Shown piece after piece: positions 1-13,717 of a stretch of 64,000 nucleotides of DNA (the stretch's first letter is position 1; each line of letters opens with the position of its first letter). Source of the DNA: Toxonevra muliebris (Eukaryota > Arthropoda > Insecta > Diptera > Pallopteridae); contig OY829328.1 in NCBI GenBank assembly GCA_963691655.1, positions 87,548,400 through 87,612,399 of the forward strand. Reading direction: 5' to 3'. The position numbers and the translations under genes were made by a program. Below the pieces are notes generated by a model. The model worked only from the letters and a program-made list of their open reading frames with translations, searched no databases and was not told the DNA's origin.

Positions 1-3000
1 AAAGAAAGAAGAAATAAAAAGACAAGCAAAGTAAAAAAATAAGAAAAGAAAAAACATTTTCATATATACTTACATATATATTTGTATTGTAAATATATAT
101 GCTACGAACCTTGACACAATAAATGGAAAAAGTTTTTTTGTTTTCTTTTTCTTTTTGATTTTGTTTTGGTTTAAGCAGATTTCGTTTTTAATTTTTACTA
201 TTCGATTTTGTAAATTTTCTTTTTATATTTTTCCAGCCTCTTCAGATTTTCTCATTTTCTTTGTTGTTGTTTGTTTTTTTTTTTTTTTTTGTTCTTAACT
301 CCTTCCACTTAATTGTAAGGTGTTCTCTGTTTAAACAAATTTACTTGTACTTTTAGCTAATAAAATAGAAGCGTGTGCTTTTTAATGGAAATTTAATTGG
401 CATAATAAAAAAATCTTCTAATTGGCAGCACATAGAAATTTGACCGATAAGCGATTGAAGTGAAAAAGATTGAATGGAATCGAGAATAATTTGATATTGG
501 AATTCGAAAATTAGAATTTCAAATAACTAGAAATATAAAGAAATTAAATATTGACATTTAATTTATATACCAAAGCCTAGAACTAAATATTCAGGAGAGT
601 AGGTATTGATTATTCAAAGATTGTTGTACGGATTTAATAAACAACTTCCTCAACCAATAGAAAATATTATCAATAGCATAGAAATTATAAAAAAAAAATT
701 GAAAACTTAAATAAAAAAAATTTAAAAAAAAATTAAAGCAAAAACATAAAATCAATAAAAAAAAAGAGGAAAATGAGATGGGCAAAAAAAAACCTGATTG
801 TCTGTAGAACTTAAAAGGCACTAAGTAATAAACCCTTCTTAGACAATACTTCCCGATTTGAAATTGGGAAACTTCTCTAATTCAATGGCTTGTCAAAATG
901 AGGATGTGTTACTAAACCAGCGGTTAAGAGCTAATTAAAATACCAAACTAGAGGGAGTAGCCACGATACCTACCAAACTACTGCCTTAAAACCAATTATA
1001 AATTAAAAAAAAAACAAAACCAAAGCAAAACCAAAAAATAGTTAAAAATAATTCAACAACTACAGCAACTAAGATAATCAATTTTTATTTTAAAGGTAGA
1101 TAAAAAGTCAGATTCTAAACATGAAATCAGAATGCAGGGAGTACAACGATACAATAAAATCAAATGAAAACAAATTGAAAATTATTTTGGAAAAGAAATC
1201 AAAAGCCAATAAAAAAAATAACAAAGAAACAAAATAAAAAACTGAAAAAAAAAACAAAACCTAAATCGAAATCAAATAAAAAGTCAACGCTAAAAATAAA
1301 TAATTAATAAAAAATATTAAAAAATTAATAAATATAGAAATTTTTAAAATCAGTTATTGAATTAAAATAAAGCTGCAAGTTCAAAACAGAAATTAAAAGA
1401 CAAAGGAGCAATATTTCGAAATTCATGTAAAACAAAATTTCAAAAATTATAGACAAGAAAATACATAAATAAAATGATCTAGAAACAAAACTTGAAAATA
1501 TACGAAAACCAGTTGTCATTAAATAAAACCAAATGAATGAAGCAATCCATAGAAAATAAATGAAAAAAGTCGACCCAAAAAAATAAATAAAATCATCGAG
1601 AAGAAATAAAAATGTTCTTTCTTATTTCTCTAAAAAAATTAAAAAATGATCAAACAAAATAAAACTAAAAACACAAAAAAAAAAAAGAAATGGTCGAGAA
1701 GAGATAAATATGGTCTGCTTATTTTTTTAATAAAATTAAATAATAAACAAAATTTGTAACTTTGTTCGATGTAAAAAAAAAAAAAAAAAAAAAATTAAGC
1801 AAATAAAAACATAAGTATAAATAAGAAAAAAAAAAAACTATTAAAAGTAAAGAAATTGTTAAACTTGTTTTTCGAATTCTCTGCGCTTCATTACTTCTTT
1901 TTTTTTTTGTTCTAAATTGTTTTCTACTTGTAAAAAACTTATTTGTCAACTCAATTTTCAATGGTTCACAAGTTCAAATCAGCATAAAAGATTCAAAGCT
2001 CATAACAACTAACTGTAAAATCTAATTTCACAAATACAAATACACAAAAAACAAACAAAAAATTAGGTGAAAAATGGTAATTAAAATATTTTTAAATTTA
2101 CCGGTAAAAAATAAAAAATTTATATTGAACAAAACAGGAAAATAAAGAAAAAAAAAAAAAACAGAACAAAATTCTTAAGTATAAAAAATGTGCAAGCAAA
2201 ACGACAACACTTCCGGATTCTTTACGTCTTGCAGCAGTTGTCAATGTGCGAATGTAAATGTGTGTGAATAGGAATGTGTGTGTGTGTTGGAAAATGTGTT
2301 GCCACCAATGGTGTTAGAAATAATACTGTTGTTGTTCATATTTTGTTAACATATCCAACAAACTCGCAAACACACACACATACACTGTTGTATATGAAAA
2401 TGTGCGAAAGCACAAATGCATAATAATATAAAAAATAAATTAATAAAACACAAAAATATAACAAAAAAAATATGTATATGTGTTATTGTAGGTTGTTGTT
2501 GTTAGTTGCCAATTGTTTATCTGTCAATGACATTTGATGAAAAACACAAAAAACTTTGACAGATAAAAATAACAAAAATTAAAAAAATAACAACAAAATA
2601 AAACGCCAAAAAGGAGGCGCCGTGCGGCTGTTTCCAAAATACACAAAAAAAAATTTGTTTATTATTTGTTTTCATAATTTTTTACTTAAATAAACAACAA
2701 AATATGCAAAAATATTAAGAAATAAAAAACTTAGTAAGAAAATTTTATTCTTATTTTCTTTTAAGCTTTTACAAAAGTCAAATGGATAAAGGAAATTTTT
2801 TAATTTTATATATTTCATAAGTAAATGCAATTTATTTTTTAATTCTATAATTACGATTTTTAATATTCCTTAGTTAAATGCAAAAAATCACTTTATTAGT
2901 TTTTTTTTTTTTTTGGTTTTGTTGCTAACGTATTTTCTTTTTGTTGTTTCCCACCACGAAAAACAGACACAAAATGCAATTTCAAATAAACGTCAATATA

Positions 3001-6000
3001 TCTGAAGCTGTCAGTTTCAAATTGAGTTCAATACACAAATTCAAATTCAGAGATATTTCAGCGGTTTTGTTTTTCAGTTCACACTTGCTCGAGACATAAT
3101 TTTTTTTCCTTTTTTGGTTTAATTTTTCTTGTGCCTTTATTTCTTGGTAGAGGAGGAACTTTGTTTTTTTTTTTCTGTTTTATTTTAGCTTTTTTTATTT
3201 GATTTTGGCAACCGCTGACGCTTTTTTGTTGTGTTTCTTTCTATGTTTGTATTTTATAAAATTTTTTGTACGCTTCCGTTCGCCGTTTTGCTTCACGGTG
3301 TCGTGCGCCGTTTGGCTGTCAATTGAGTACTGGCACGAGCCGACATTCAAAAGATACGAGAAAGTTTCGAAAATGTTAAAAATGTTAACAACAACAAAAA
3401 CAGTGCATATGCGTATATATGGATGTGCTCGGGTGTATGTTTGTAAGTATGTATTCAAAGTGTATGTACAATTTGCATTGCATACTTCGTACAATGAACG
3501 AACGAACCGGATGGACGGACAAACGGATAGACGGACATAAATACATACAGAGTCCCCCATAGTAAAGGCAGAGTTGTATCTTTTCGTTGTATTTGCTGTT
3601 GTTGTTTTTGTTAGTCTCGTGTAATCGTAATAATTATAATGTTATTGTATTTAGTTGTTGTTGTTAATTTTTGCATTTTGAGAATTTGCACTCTTAAGCA
3701 ATCGCAGCAATGGCAGACAGAGCCGCAAAGTCACAGTTGCCCTGTTAAAAGTAATAGCGCTCTGTTATCTTTTAACAGAACAATGTTAATATATAAAGAG
3801 CTTTAAATTTACATGTTGTTCTCAGTCGTTGTGCGAATTTTTGAAGCGCAATGTGCATCAAGGTGAAACACATTAAATATGTACATTTTATATACATAAA
3901 TATGTACACAGCCAGATGTAACGATTGGACGATATCATTGCAATTTTGAGTTAATTTGAGAAGTAATGCAAAACTGTTTTTTTTTTTATAAATTTCTAAG
4001 ATCTTAAGTAATTTTAATAAGAATTTTTCCATTTTTTCAGAAAAGCCAGAGATTCAAATTGAAAAGGCATAAAACTATTAAGGATCGTATTGAAAAAATA
4101 CTGATAGAGAGAGAGAGAGATAGATATATATCGAGAGAAAGCAGCAAGAGAACAGTCACAAAAATGTCTATAGAAGTCAGAATATTTTTGATCCAAAAAA
4201 AATAAAAAATAATTTTAAGTTGCTCTAACACTTCAGGAACATGGAGAAATAAAGAGACGAACCAGTAGTAAGACGACAGCTTTTTTTTGGGACCCTTATT
4301 TTATAGGACACGGACGTATTTCTCCATACTTTCTACACACTTAATTCCAGAGACACAATATAAGTTCGTTTAATGTCTTTCAGCTACGCTGTCGTGCTTC
4401 TGTATGGTGGTGTCTTCTTTAATATGGCGGAGGTGGGTTAAGCCTCCATGGTTCTGCTTTTTTTTTCTGGCGAAAAGATAGACAGTTAAATTTTTAGATT
4501 TGCTAAGTAGGGGCGGATTCAGAATAATGTTCTTCATTATTCATTCAAGTTTCATTGCTGTTCCAAAGTAATATCAAAAATAAATAAATTAGATCACAAA
4601 ACTTAAGCAAAGTTTTAAGTTTGATGTCAGTCAGCACTTAAGTATATTTCTTCAAATTTCTCTGGCTACCTAAACCTAAATTTGGTTATAAATGCTTAAG
4701 AGTTTTGAGACGATTAGCATCTCTAAGGTGCATAACTTTTAGATAAATACTTTTAACATTTTTTCCCTCTCTGAATTACAGAAGTTCTGTTTAAATATTC
4801 AACAGTAAAATCATATAAGGTATTTACGTTTATGAATGTTATTGTTGATAGGAATCTTATTTACAAGATTTCCCTAATAAACATTTCCTAAAACATTTCC
4901 TAAATTGAAAAGCTATTGTTACACCCGCTACACATATCCTCTCTTTATCTCTCTCTCTCTCTCTTTGTACATTTCACTCTTTCCTCTACGTTTCTGCATC
5001 TCTCAGTCCAACGTAACGACACCGGCCGGTCAAGCCAAGTATGGCAAACACAACAAAAAATAGTACAAATACGATTCCAAAACTATGTATGTAATTTTCA
5101 TATGCTTTTCCCTCGACTTCAACGTCATCGTACTCTCCATCGGCGTTATCGTCGTCAATGTTGATTTTTTGTGTGTGATTTGAATTTGTATGTATTAAGT
5201 TTAACCCACAAAGTTTTTAAATCTACGTGCATTCATATAGTGAACGAAAAAAACAGATAATGAAAAGCATTTTTTGAAGAAAACGATGAAAACAGCAGCA
5301 AAGGCGAGACGTTGAAGATGGTGAGAATTGTGATGTTGTTGCTAATGATGAGGATGGTTTCATACTAAAGACGATGACTATTTTAACATAGGAAAGCACA
5401 TCATCATATATTCTCTTTTCGGCGTATACTATAAAATCCTACTCTCAACTGCCAGTTAAAATCGCAACAACAACACAGGTACCAAAACAACAGTGGAGCC
5501 AGCCAGCAACAACATTCTTGCCCATCGCTGAGTTATTCAAACTCTCTCTCTCTCTCTCTCTCTCAGTTTCAACTCCCAATATTGAGATGAGTAGAAGAGC
5601 AGCGGATTTTTGCTATTAGTTGTTGTTAGTGTTAATTCAAATCGCATTGAATGCAAGCTAAAAAATAGTAGCAGCAGTTGTTGTAAATATTTTTGTCTAT
5701 GTATGGTTGCATGTGTGTGTAAATGATTTTGCGCAGTTCAACGCATCTCAACGACCGAACGACCCATGAGAATAAATGAGCAACAGCTACAGAACCGAAA
5801 GCAAACCAGCAAAATTCGAAATGAATACGTTTTAATTTTAAAGAAGAAAAAAGTCATGCTAAAAGAAATCATCAATTTGTTTTTTTTTTTTTTTTTTGTG
5901 TTTGCTTTCTTGCTTGCTTTAGTGTTTAATTAGTAGGTTCGTAGCTGCAGTAAGCGTAGTATAATGCAGCAGTGGTGGTCTTTGGAAAGCGCAACATAAT

Positions 6001-6780
6001 CGGCATTTTCTTTTTGAGATCTAAAAGCGATTGAATTGAACTTTTGGTTTGGCGGTTTATAGTATAACAGAAAACAAAGTTCAATGAAAACTTTAAGTTG
6101 ATTGCCACATTGGATTCAGAGCCAATAGAAAACAAGTTAGAATGGTGCCGTAGAATACAAGACGAAAGATTGTGGGTGTGCCCCAGATTCTAAAATCAAA
6201 AAGAATTGAGATCCAATTCTTTAATTTTAGAAAGATAAATTTAAAGGCACTAGATGCCACAAAATGTTTTGAATTGATATGTCCCGAATATCCTAGAGAA
6301 AAATCAAGAACGCTTGAAAGATGAACTTTATGGGAAGGCAAACAATTTTTCTGCAGTTTGCTACTCCGCCTCGCTAAGCCCAAGACGAGTCTTTTGAATT
6401 AGTATCAGATAAGTTAATTATCGAATTTTTGTGAAAACACAAACCCCCAACCCATTATAATAAACCAAGTTGGCTAAGCGACATGTTTCATGAGCCACCA
6501 CTGTAATTGAGCTAATGATAAATGACTTTTTTTTTGCAATGCTCCCTCCACCCAACTGTCAAATATCGGCTCAACCAACATTTTCTACGTGGTTGTTGTT
6601 GTATTTTTATGCGATACGTTATTCTACGATGTGCAATGTAAACACGCTCGCGGTCTTTCGATATCTCTCTCTCTTTCTGTAAAGAGTACTCATTTGTGCT
6701 CATTCAAATTCGAAGCAGAGCAGAAGCAACAGCAACAGCAACAACATTATGTAGGAAAATAAACAGAGCAGAGCATAAAT
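1..6780. other. AT-rich intronic sequence, no gene seen
   Basis: It is dominated by A-runs on the plus strand (especially 640-800, 1000-1330 and 1680-2160), with a (CT)n tract at 4941-4966 and another at 5541-5564. Short open frames are low complexity (Phe/Leu/Ser-rich translations of A-runs). A perfect 12-bp inverted pair (TTTATCTGTCAA at 2516-2527, TTGACAGATAAA at 2556-2567) is the only compact structure noted. Confidence 0.7.
2516..2567. repeat. short hairpin, 12-bp perfect arms
   Basis: TTTATCTGTCAA (2516-2527) is exactly complementary to TTGACAGATAAA (2556-2567) with a 28-nt loop. It could be a remnant of a small inverted-repeat element; no target duplication is visible. Confidence 0.55.
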
Positions 6781-6788
6781 ATCTAACA

Positions 6789-7048
6789 CAGTGGTTCTCA
6801 AGCTTTTTTTTGCCTACCACAAAAACAAAAAAAAACTGTGCTTTGTGTACTTTATGTCCACCAAAACTGTAACGTAATAATATATACCGATAAGCATGCA
6901 ACAGATTATGAAATGTTGCGAACATAAAGATTTGTAATAAAATTCAGTTATTGCTTATTTCGTTTGACGTCCATCATCTGCTGGCGTACCAACTTTGGAG
7001 GCCTCATGTACCACTGATGATACGCGTACCACAGTTTGAGAAACCCTG
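6789..7048. mobile_element. hAT-type MITE with perfect 8-bp target duplication
   Basis: The 260-bp element begins CAGTGGTTCTCAAGC and ends with the complement of CAGGGTTTCTCAAACTG. It is flanked on both sides by the identical octamer ATCTAACA (6781-6788 and 7049-7056). CAG-starting terminal repeats plus an 8-bp duplication are diagnostic of hAT transposons. There is no transposase coding sequence, so it is non-autonomous. It contains the palindrome GGAGGCCTC near 6995. Confidence 0.9.
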
Positions 7049-7056
7049 ATCTAACA

Positions 7057-10000
7057 GATACAATTAAGCTTGCAATCGACGACGACGATGACGACAACAG
7101 CGAAACGGCGCCGAACGAACGCAAACGAGTTCCGACGTTGACGCTGACGACAGCATCAACGCAACGGCTGCGAAGAATAATGTTGTCGTTTTGTATGCGC
7201 CGCTTCCCACTCTGAACGTGTGTGGATATGTGTAAGTGTGTGTGTTTAGTCAAACGAAACAAAACGATAGGAAAAAAGTGATACCAATTCCACTAAATTT
7301 CGAGTATTATTAAAGTCAGTTGAATTTCGTTGAATAAAATAATTCAGTTAAAGTTTGAAGTTTTCCACATCAAAACCGAGCTCAAGTGAAATTTAATTAA
7401 CGCTTCCAAAAGAATTAACTCTAGCAACTCTAATTCTACATATGCCTTCCTAAGTTGCATTACATCAGTCACGTAACACACATACATTCATACCTCGACA
7501 GAAACACTAATATCATTGCCACTGCTGCCGTTACAGCTACGGTTGTCAGTGGTGCAATTCAACTTTTGCTCTATAACTTAGTTCTTTACTTTATTCTATT
7601 ACTAGATACTTTTTATAGTTAATTTCTCTTGATTTTTCTCGCCGTCTGGCATTGGCTGCCGTTTGCTTAGGTTCATCTACAGAAATTCCTCGTTTACGTT
7701 TACACATTAACCGAAATATTGTTCTCATTAGTCGCGTATTATTTGTCGTTGGGTTTAAGTGGTAGTTCGCGTAGTTGTTAAGCCTATGATTAGCATGTAA
7801 ATTGTTTGTTGTACCAACAACAAACACACAACAACAACAGCCACAACAACAACAACTAGATACAACAGATATGCTCCTCCGTACAGCCGTACAAAAGTTA
7901 CAAATGATGGTTGTAAAAGATAAGTTTTTTATTATTTTTGAAAAATATTTGTATGTACGAGTGTAATGCTAAAAATTTGCATATACATATGTACATATGT
8001 ATGTACATATATATTATTAATAAATGTAGGGTTTCACTGTTGCTGTTTTATTGTTGTTGTTGTTATTATTAGTTTAATGAACTTAGGGCAAGCTGATTAA
8101 AAAAATGAAAAGAAAAAAAATCAAAAATAGTTTTTCATACATTTATATTATTTAGCATTGGTTATTAGAAGGAACCAATGATAGATTACACCGAAAGTCA
8201 TGAATCGGTGGGGATTAGTACCATTCCTTAACTGCTGGACTATTGTATGCATATCCTGTATTGCTAGTTTATTTGCTCATCAAGCAAAAATAGTGATTTT
8301 CAACACAAAGATCACGATCTCTAGAGCTAGTAAAAAAAACTAAAAGTTACAAAATAAAAAATTGCGCGTTTTTTGTTTGGCAAAACTCACAATTATTTTA
8401 AGATAATTTTAAAATTTTCAGATAGTTGTAAAATCAGAAAATACAGCAAAGAAAGAATAAGAAGAACTTGAATTTATAACTTTTGACTTTTTAATGAATA
8501 CTACTGTAAAACAATACACGATTTCTAAGTAGTTTACCGAGGTTTTACACAAAATATGCTTAGTCATTCCTTCAGTATTCCAATATTCATATCAAAAATA
8601 CTTCCACAAAATTCAAAGTATCTTCCAACACATATGCACATTCCTGTTTCGAATTATTGAGCAGTGCACTTGTAAAATATTTCACAGCTATTACACATTG
8701 GCATTTACTAGTAGCTACTTCATCTGCATAAGTATAAAAACTTTTCTAATAAAAATTGTTTATTAATATGCACATTTTGTTTTTTACATAAAAGTACAAA
8801 GTACATTTTACACCACAAGAGCAGACAAAAAGAAAAATCCATCGAAATGAAAAACATATTTAAGAAATAATAATTTAATAAACGGCGCCAGGCAGAAAAC
8901 AAACAAATTGCACTTCTCCATCATCGGAGGGCGATTTACAAGAACCACACACATTCCCATTTTGTACAAATAGTGCCAAGCAAATATGGTATGTGAAACT
9001 AAATTTAGAAAAATTATGAAAAATACCAGTGACGATGATTACATTGGCATCATGTAAATAATAAATACTTTTTCGAAGCGATGCGGCGCTGCTACAACTA
9101 ATTAGAAAAACAGAGAGAAAAGCAAATCTATAAAAAAATGTAATGCGAATAAAATATAATTAAGTAATTAAAGAACGAACGAGAAAATAAGTAAAAAACA
9201 AATTCATTTAGTAGTTGCAAAAACAATTTGATTACAGCGACTGAAAACTACGAATAAATAAGTTGAAATTAATAGTAAATTTATAAAATATTGCAAATAG
9301 TTGATTGCAATGCAACCAGCTAGTAAGCGAATTCTCTTTCTATCAAATGCAAAAATTGCACTTATTAGAGACGCCCGCCGGACTGACTACTACAACACAG
9401 CATAAGCAACCGACCGGCATGATTATATTTACATATACCCAATGGAAGTGAGATGAGCAACAGAATGCAAAATGATGCTCAACTGTGGTAGGGTTGAAGC
9501 GCATTTTTGTGTATGCGCAAGTGCATTAGTAGATTCAAAGGGGTCATTTTGGGATTAAGCCCCCCAACTCATTTGAATGGCCATGAATAAAAAACAAAAT
9601 AAAAAAAAAATATAAAAAAAAATTCAAGTCTTATTGAAATTATGAGTATGATGTGAGTACAAATAGAAAGTTACAAAAGTTGTTGCGATTGCTTCTTTTT
9701 TAACGTAGCTGAACAACGAAAAAAAATTAATAAATATTATACCAAAGAAAGGAGGCTGGATTGGATTTCGTTCACTAGTACATGGTGAACTAAAACTGCA
9801 TCCAAAAAGAAGCGCGTTAGATGCGCAACAATGTGAAAGGTCATTGATTTTGCAGTAGGGTACATCCATATGCATACAAACAAACAAACACGCGTTTAAC
9901 GCAATATGCATTTGTGTGGAGAGTGTCTCTGATAGTAGTGGTGTGTAAAAGCACCTCGTATTCAAATGTAAAGAATACTACTAAAAACAACAACAACGAG

Positions 10001-10618
10001 AGAGAATTAATCGAAACGTCAGAGTGTATCGAAAGAGACTGAGAGTGGGAGGTGCACATATTTGTAAAATTCAATCAAATAACGGCACTTTGTTAACACT
10101 CAAAGTTTGTTTTCAAGTAAGACATAAACAATATTGCGAAAACATAGAAGCAGAAGAAGAGACAGTAGTAGAAGAAAACGCCGAAAAGCTAATGATTAAA
10201 ACGAAGAATTCGAAATAAACAAATATATCGTCATCATCAGAAATTTATTCATGTAGTTTAGCATGAAAAACAGTGGCAACATCGATGAATGTATAATTCT
10301 ACAGAAAAGATAACAAAAACACACACAGAGAGTTCTCTAGAGATCTTTAATATGAGCTTTTGTATGAGAGGAATTTTGAGTGTGTACTGTAAAGTTAACA
10401 GTCCTGTTCTTTTAAATGTAAGACTGTGAAGTTTACAGTATGTTAAATAAGTTCCGTGCTTAATTTTTAAAATTCAATAAAATATTTAAAAAACTAATAA
10501 AATTATAATCGGCCTAGTATACATAAAAAATACCCTACGTCTGCAAGCACTCATAGTAAAAATGAAACTATGTTATTTATTAGAAAATTGTTAGAAAACA
10601 TTTATAAAACATTCTAAT
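7057..10618. other. intronic sequence, no gene seen
   Basis: It contains CAA/TTG trinucleotide runs (7815-7857), an ACATATGTATGT-type simple repeat at 7978-8012, and two neighbouring small hairpins at 8156-8210. Open frames are short and low complexity. Confidence 0.7.
8156..8210. repeat. pair of adjacent small stem-loops
   Basis: CATTGGTT/AACCAATG (8156-8163 with 8173-8180) is followed 8 nt later by CACCGA/TCGGTG (8189-8194 with 8205-8210). There is no family assignment; it may be chance. Confidence 0.35.
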
Positions 10619-11200
10619 GAAGCTTTTGCAATCCTCTTCTCTCTATTTTGTTGTTGCTTTTCCTCTGTTGATATGCTCTTCACTTATCGGCACAAAGACG
10701 GCTTAAAACACGTATATAACACATGAAGGTAAAGTTCAGTTATATGCAATCAAGCCGAGACTTCTGTATCGACTCTCTCACTAACGCACATGCGATAAAA
10801 CTGCGAGAAGCCGTCTCTTTGCTTGGTTGTATGTAGCCGAATAACAACTGCATAATTTCGTTTCTTACTGGTTTTGTTAGAGTGCAACAAAAACGCGATT
10901 TGTTGAAGCTTTTGCACTCTTACTCTTTCTATTTTCTAAAGCTTTTTTTCTGTTGATACTCTCTAAATTTATCGGCACAAACATGACGTAGCACATATAT
11001 ATGGAATCAAGCTCTCTCACTAAAGCAAATGAGATAAAACCGCAAGAAGTCGACTCTCTTCATTATTGTATGCAGCCAATCCCCATATGACTTCGTTCAC
11101 TAAATACTAACAACAGCATAACTTAGTTTCTTATTACTTATTTTCGTATGAGGGCAACAACAACGCGACTTCCGTCGCAAAATTTTCGATTTACCCTCAC
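10619..11200. repeat. tandem pair of diverged ~286-bp repeats
   Basis: Two direct units start with GAAGCTTTTGCA (10619 and 10905). They share, in order, a TCTGTTGATA block, a TTATCGGCACAAA block, a CTCTCTCACTAA...GAGATAAAA block, a GTATG.AGCC block and an AACAACTGCATAA or CAGCATAACTT block. A third, inverted copy lies at 40577-40790. No coding sequence is seen. The family is unknown to me. Confidence 0.75.
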
Positions 11201-13394
11201 TAAAGAAGTTTCACTTTAACAAAACGACCTCATGGTTTTTAAACGTTCTCAAAGTGCTCATATTATATGTTCATAAATAGATATCTGGAAAAAATCTTCA
11301 ATATTTGATCGATCTAAGGACCAAATGTAAAAAACTAGCGATTGTGTTAGAGATTTAAATTAGTAGATGTAAGAGGATCTCTCACACGCTCCGCAAACCA
11401 TCGAACCATAGTACCGTAATTAATGGAGACTTTCGTAGAGGCCCTATGTTGCTTAGAGTCCGAAATGACATAGGAAGAAAAGAAAATTCAACTCGCTTTA
11501 ATATTTCTGCTGACTCTTCTTGTTAGGGATATGTGGGTGGCTTATGCCTTAAGCCATCACCTCCTGCACGAAAACATTCATTGACTATAGTGACAATTTT
11601 CAGTAAGTTATAATGAAAAAAAAAAATTGTATGGCAACACTGTCTTACTCACTTATAAATAAAATTTGACAGCAATTTCATAGCTATCAATAAATTAAGC
11701 TCTAATTACCAGTTTAAACCAATAAAAATCGGTAAAATATTCATATTCACTTAAGTTGTCAGTATCAGTCAGAAAATTTCAAAAAAATAAATATTGTCGA
11801 TTTAGAGGTAAAACTCACTAAGTGTAAATTTAATAAATACATGTTTTACACTCAAAAATTCTTTAAAATATTATTTATAAAGAAACCCACATTTTTAGCC
11901 AGTTTAGATTCTATAAAACTTAACACAGAAACCAAAAAAGTTCATTAAGCAAACAGTTTCAACACGATTTTTAAAAACAGAAAGATTTCATTATTTAATT
12001 TTTGTATTTTTCAATAAAGTGACTTGGCGAGATTTGATTCTAAACCGACAATATGTAAAAACTTCAAGAAATACGAAACTAGCAAATTTTTACGTTTGAA
12101 TTCGCATAAATTAAAGCGCAATTTTCAAGTAATTATATTTTATTATCAATTTTTTATATACATACATACATGCGGACATATGCATGTATGTAAATTCGAA
12201 AAATACTTAATAAATTTATTTTACAGGAAAATAAAAACAACAACAGCGTCACCACAATTTACGCATAAATCAATTAAACGAAATATAAATATTAAATGCA
12301 CACACACATACACATATGTATAGTTTGCATATTTTATTTAATACATATATATTAATAAATTTTACACGTTTGTAAGTAAATCATTAATTTATAATGCGAA
12401 TTTGTTTTTTCTAAGAAAACCTATTTATAAAAACTCGTAATTTTATTGGTTTTTTTTTTAGGATTTTATTTTTTTCTCATTTTTTTTGTCAACGAAATCA
12501 ACAAATTTGCGTTACAAAACGGAAACGGAAGGTGGAAAGCGTGATGACAAATTTAATTAAGTTGACAACACTCTTTTTTTTACACAAACACACACATTGA
12601 CCCTAAAAGTAACAAAAAAGAAAAAAATAAATAAAAATTAAGTCAAAGTATGATAAAGAAAAACGTATGAAAGTGGATAAATATAATGAAGAGTAAAGTA
12701 ATAAAAAAAAAGTCAAAGAAACAAAAAACAGCAACAAAAACCTTTATTAACTTAACAGCAAAGCAAAAATATGTGTGAGAGTGTGTGTGTGTGTGTGTGT
12801 ATAAGTACAAAAAGGATATGTTACAGCAGACGATTGAGAGAGAAAGAGAGTGTGAATGAGTTGAATGTGAGAGCGCACAAAAAAGGCGTTTTGAGTTTAA
12901 CACTCTACAATAAAAATCCCGTTAAATGAAACTCTCACGAGTGTTGCCAACAGTTATTTTCGCTTATTTGGAAAAAAATAAAAACTGGAATTTGTTTGAA
13001 AGTTAAATACTTCTTCTTTTTTGTAATTATTTGCTGAAGAAATATGTTTGAGTTTTAGATTTTAGTGGAGATGGAAGGCTAAGTTCGGGTGCGATCTTTA
13101 AATACCTTAAACGGTGCGAATTCCTATTAATGGGTTTATTTTACATAAGTTAGTAACTGTGACTACAGAGAGCACAGTTTTTTTTTTTTTTTTGTGTGTG
13201 TACACAGAAATTATTTCAAAATTCAGACAAATCATAACGCTCGTTTACTGCAAGACTGTCATAAGTCAAAAAATAAACAGATATTTGAGAAAATCGTATT
13301 TTAAGCTATTAAGAATGCATTATAGACGCATACCCTTTTCACAAGGATAGTTCATAGAATTCCACTGTGATTTTTTTTACAAAAGATTTTTCTT
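11201..13394. other. intronic sequence, no gene seen
   Basis: AT-rich with ACATAC/ATGTAT simple repeats near 12160-12190 and 12298-12322, and a (GT)n run at 12779-12800. Open frames here are low complexity. Confidence 0.7.
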
Positions 13395-13717
13395 TTTGAA
13401 GTTATATATAAACAGGTTAATGAACAAATGTAGTCATCACAACACGACGGCCGTTTCAGAATCTGCCGGATAGTAGTTTCTTTCAATATCTCTATTCAGT
13501 GAAGATATTTGGAATCAAATCTGTAATTCTAAGTTTTGATTTCAAATATTAGTAGCTTATATAGGATATTGAAAGATAAAGAACTATCACTAAGATCACT
13601 GATGAGGAATTGTGGCAGATTCCGAAACGACCGTCTGATTTGCCTGTCTCTATATACATTCTTGTTGTTCATTAACCTGTCCATTTGTTCATTAACCAGT
13701 TTATATATAACTTCAAA
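13395..13717. mobile_element. foldback element, ~320 bp
   Basis: The ends are inverted copies: TTTGAAGTTATATATAAAC at the left and its complement at the right. Complementarity continues inward through GGTTAATGAACAAATG, CCGTTTCAGAATCTGCC and TTTCAATATC. The arms occupy most of the element, leaving a short centre near 13540-13560. No target duplication was found and no coding capacity. The right arm has a short internal duplication of the TGTTCATTAACC block. Confidence 0.8.
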
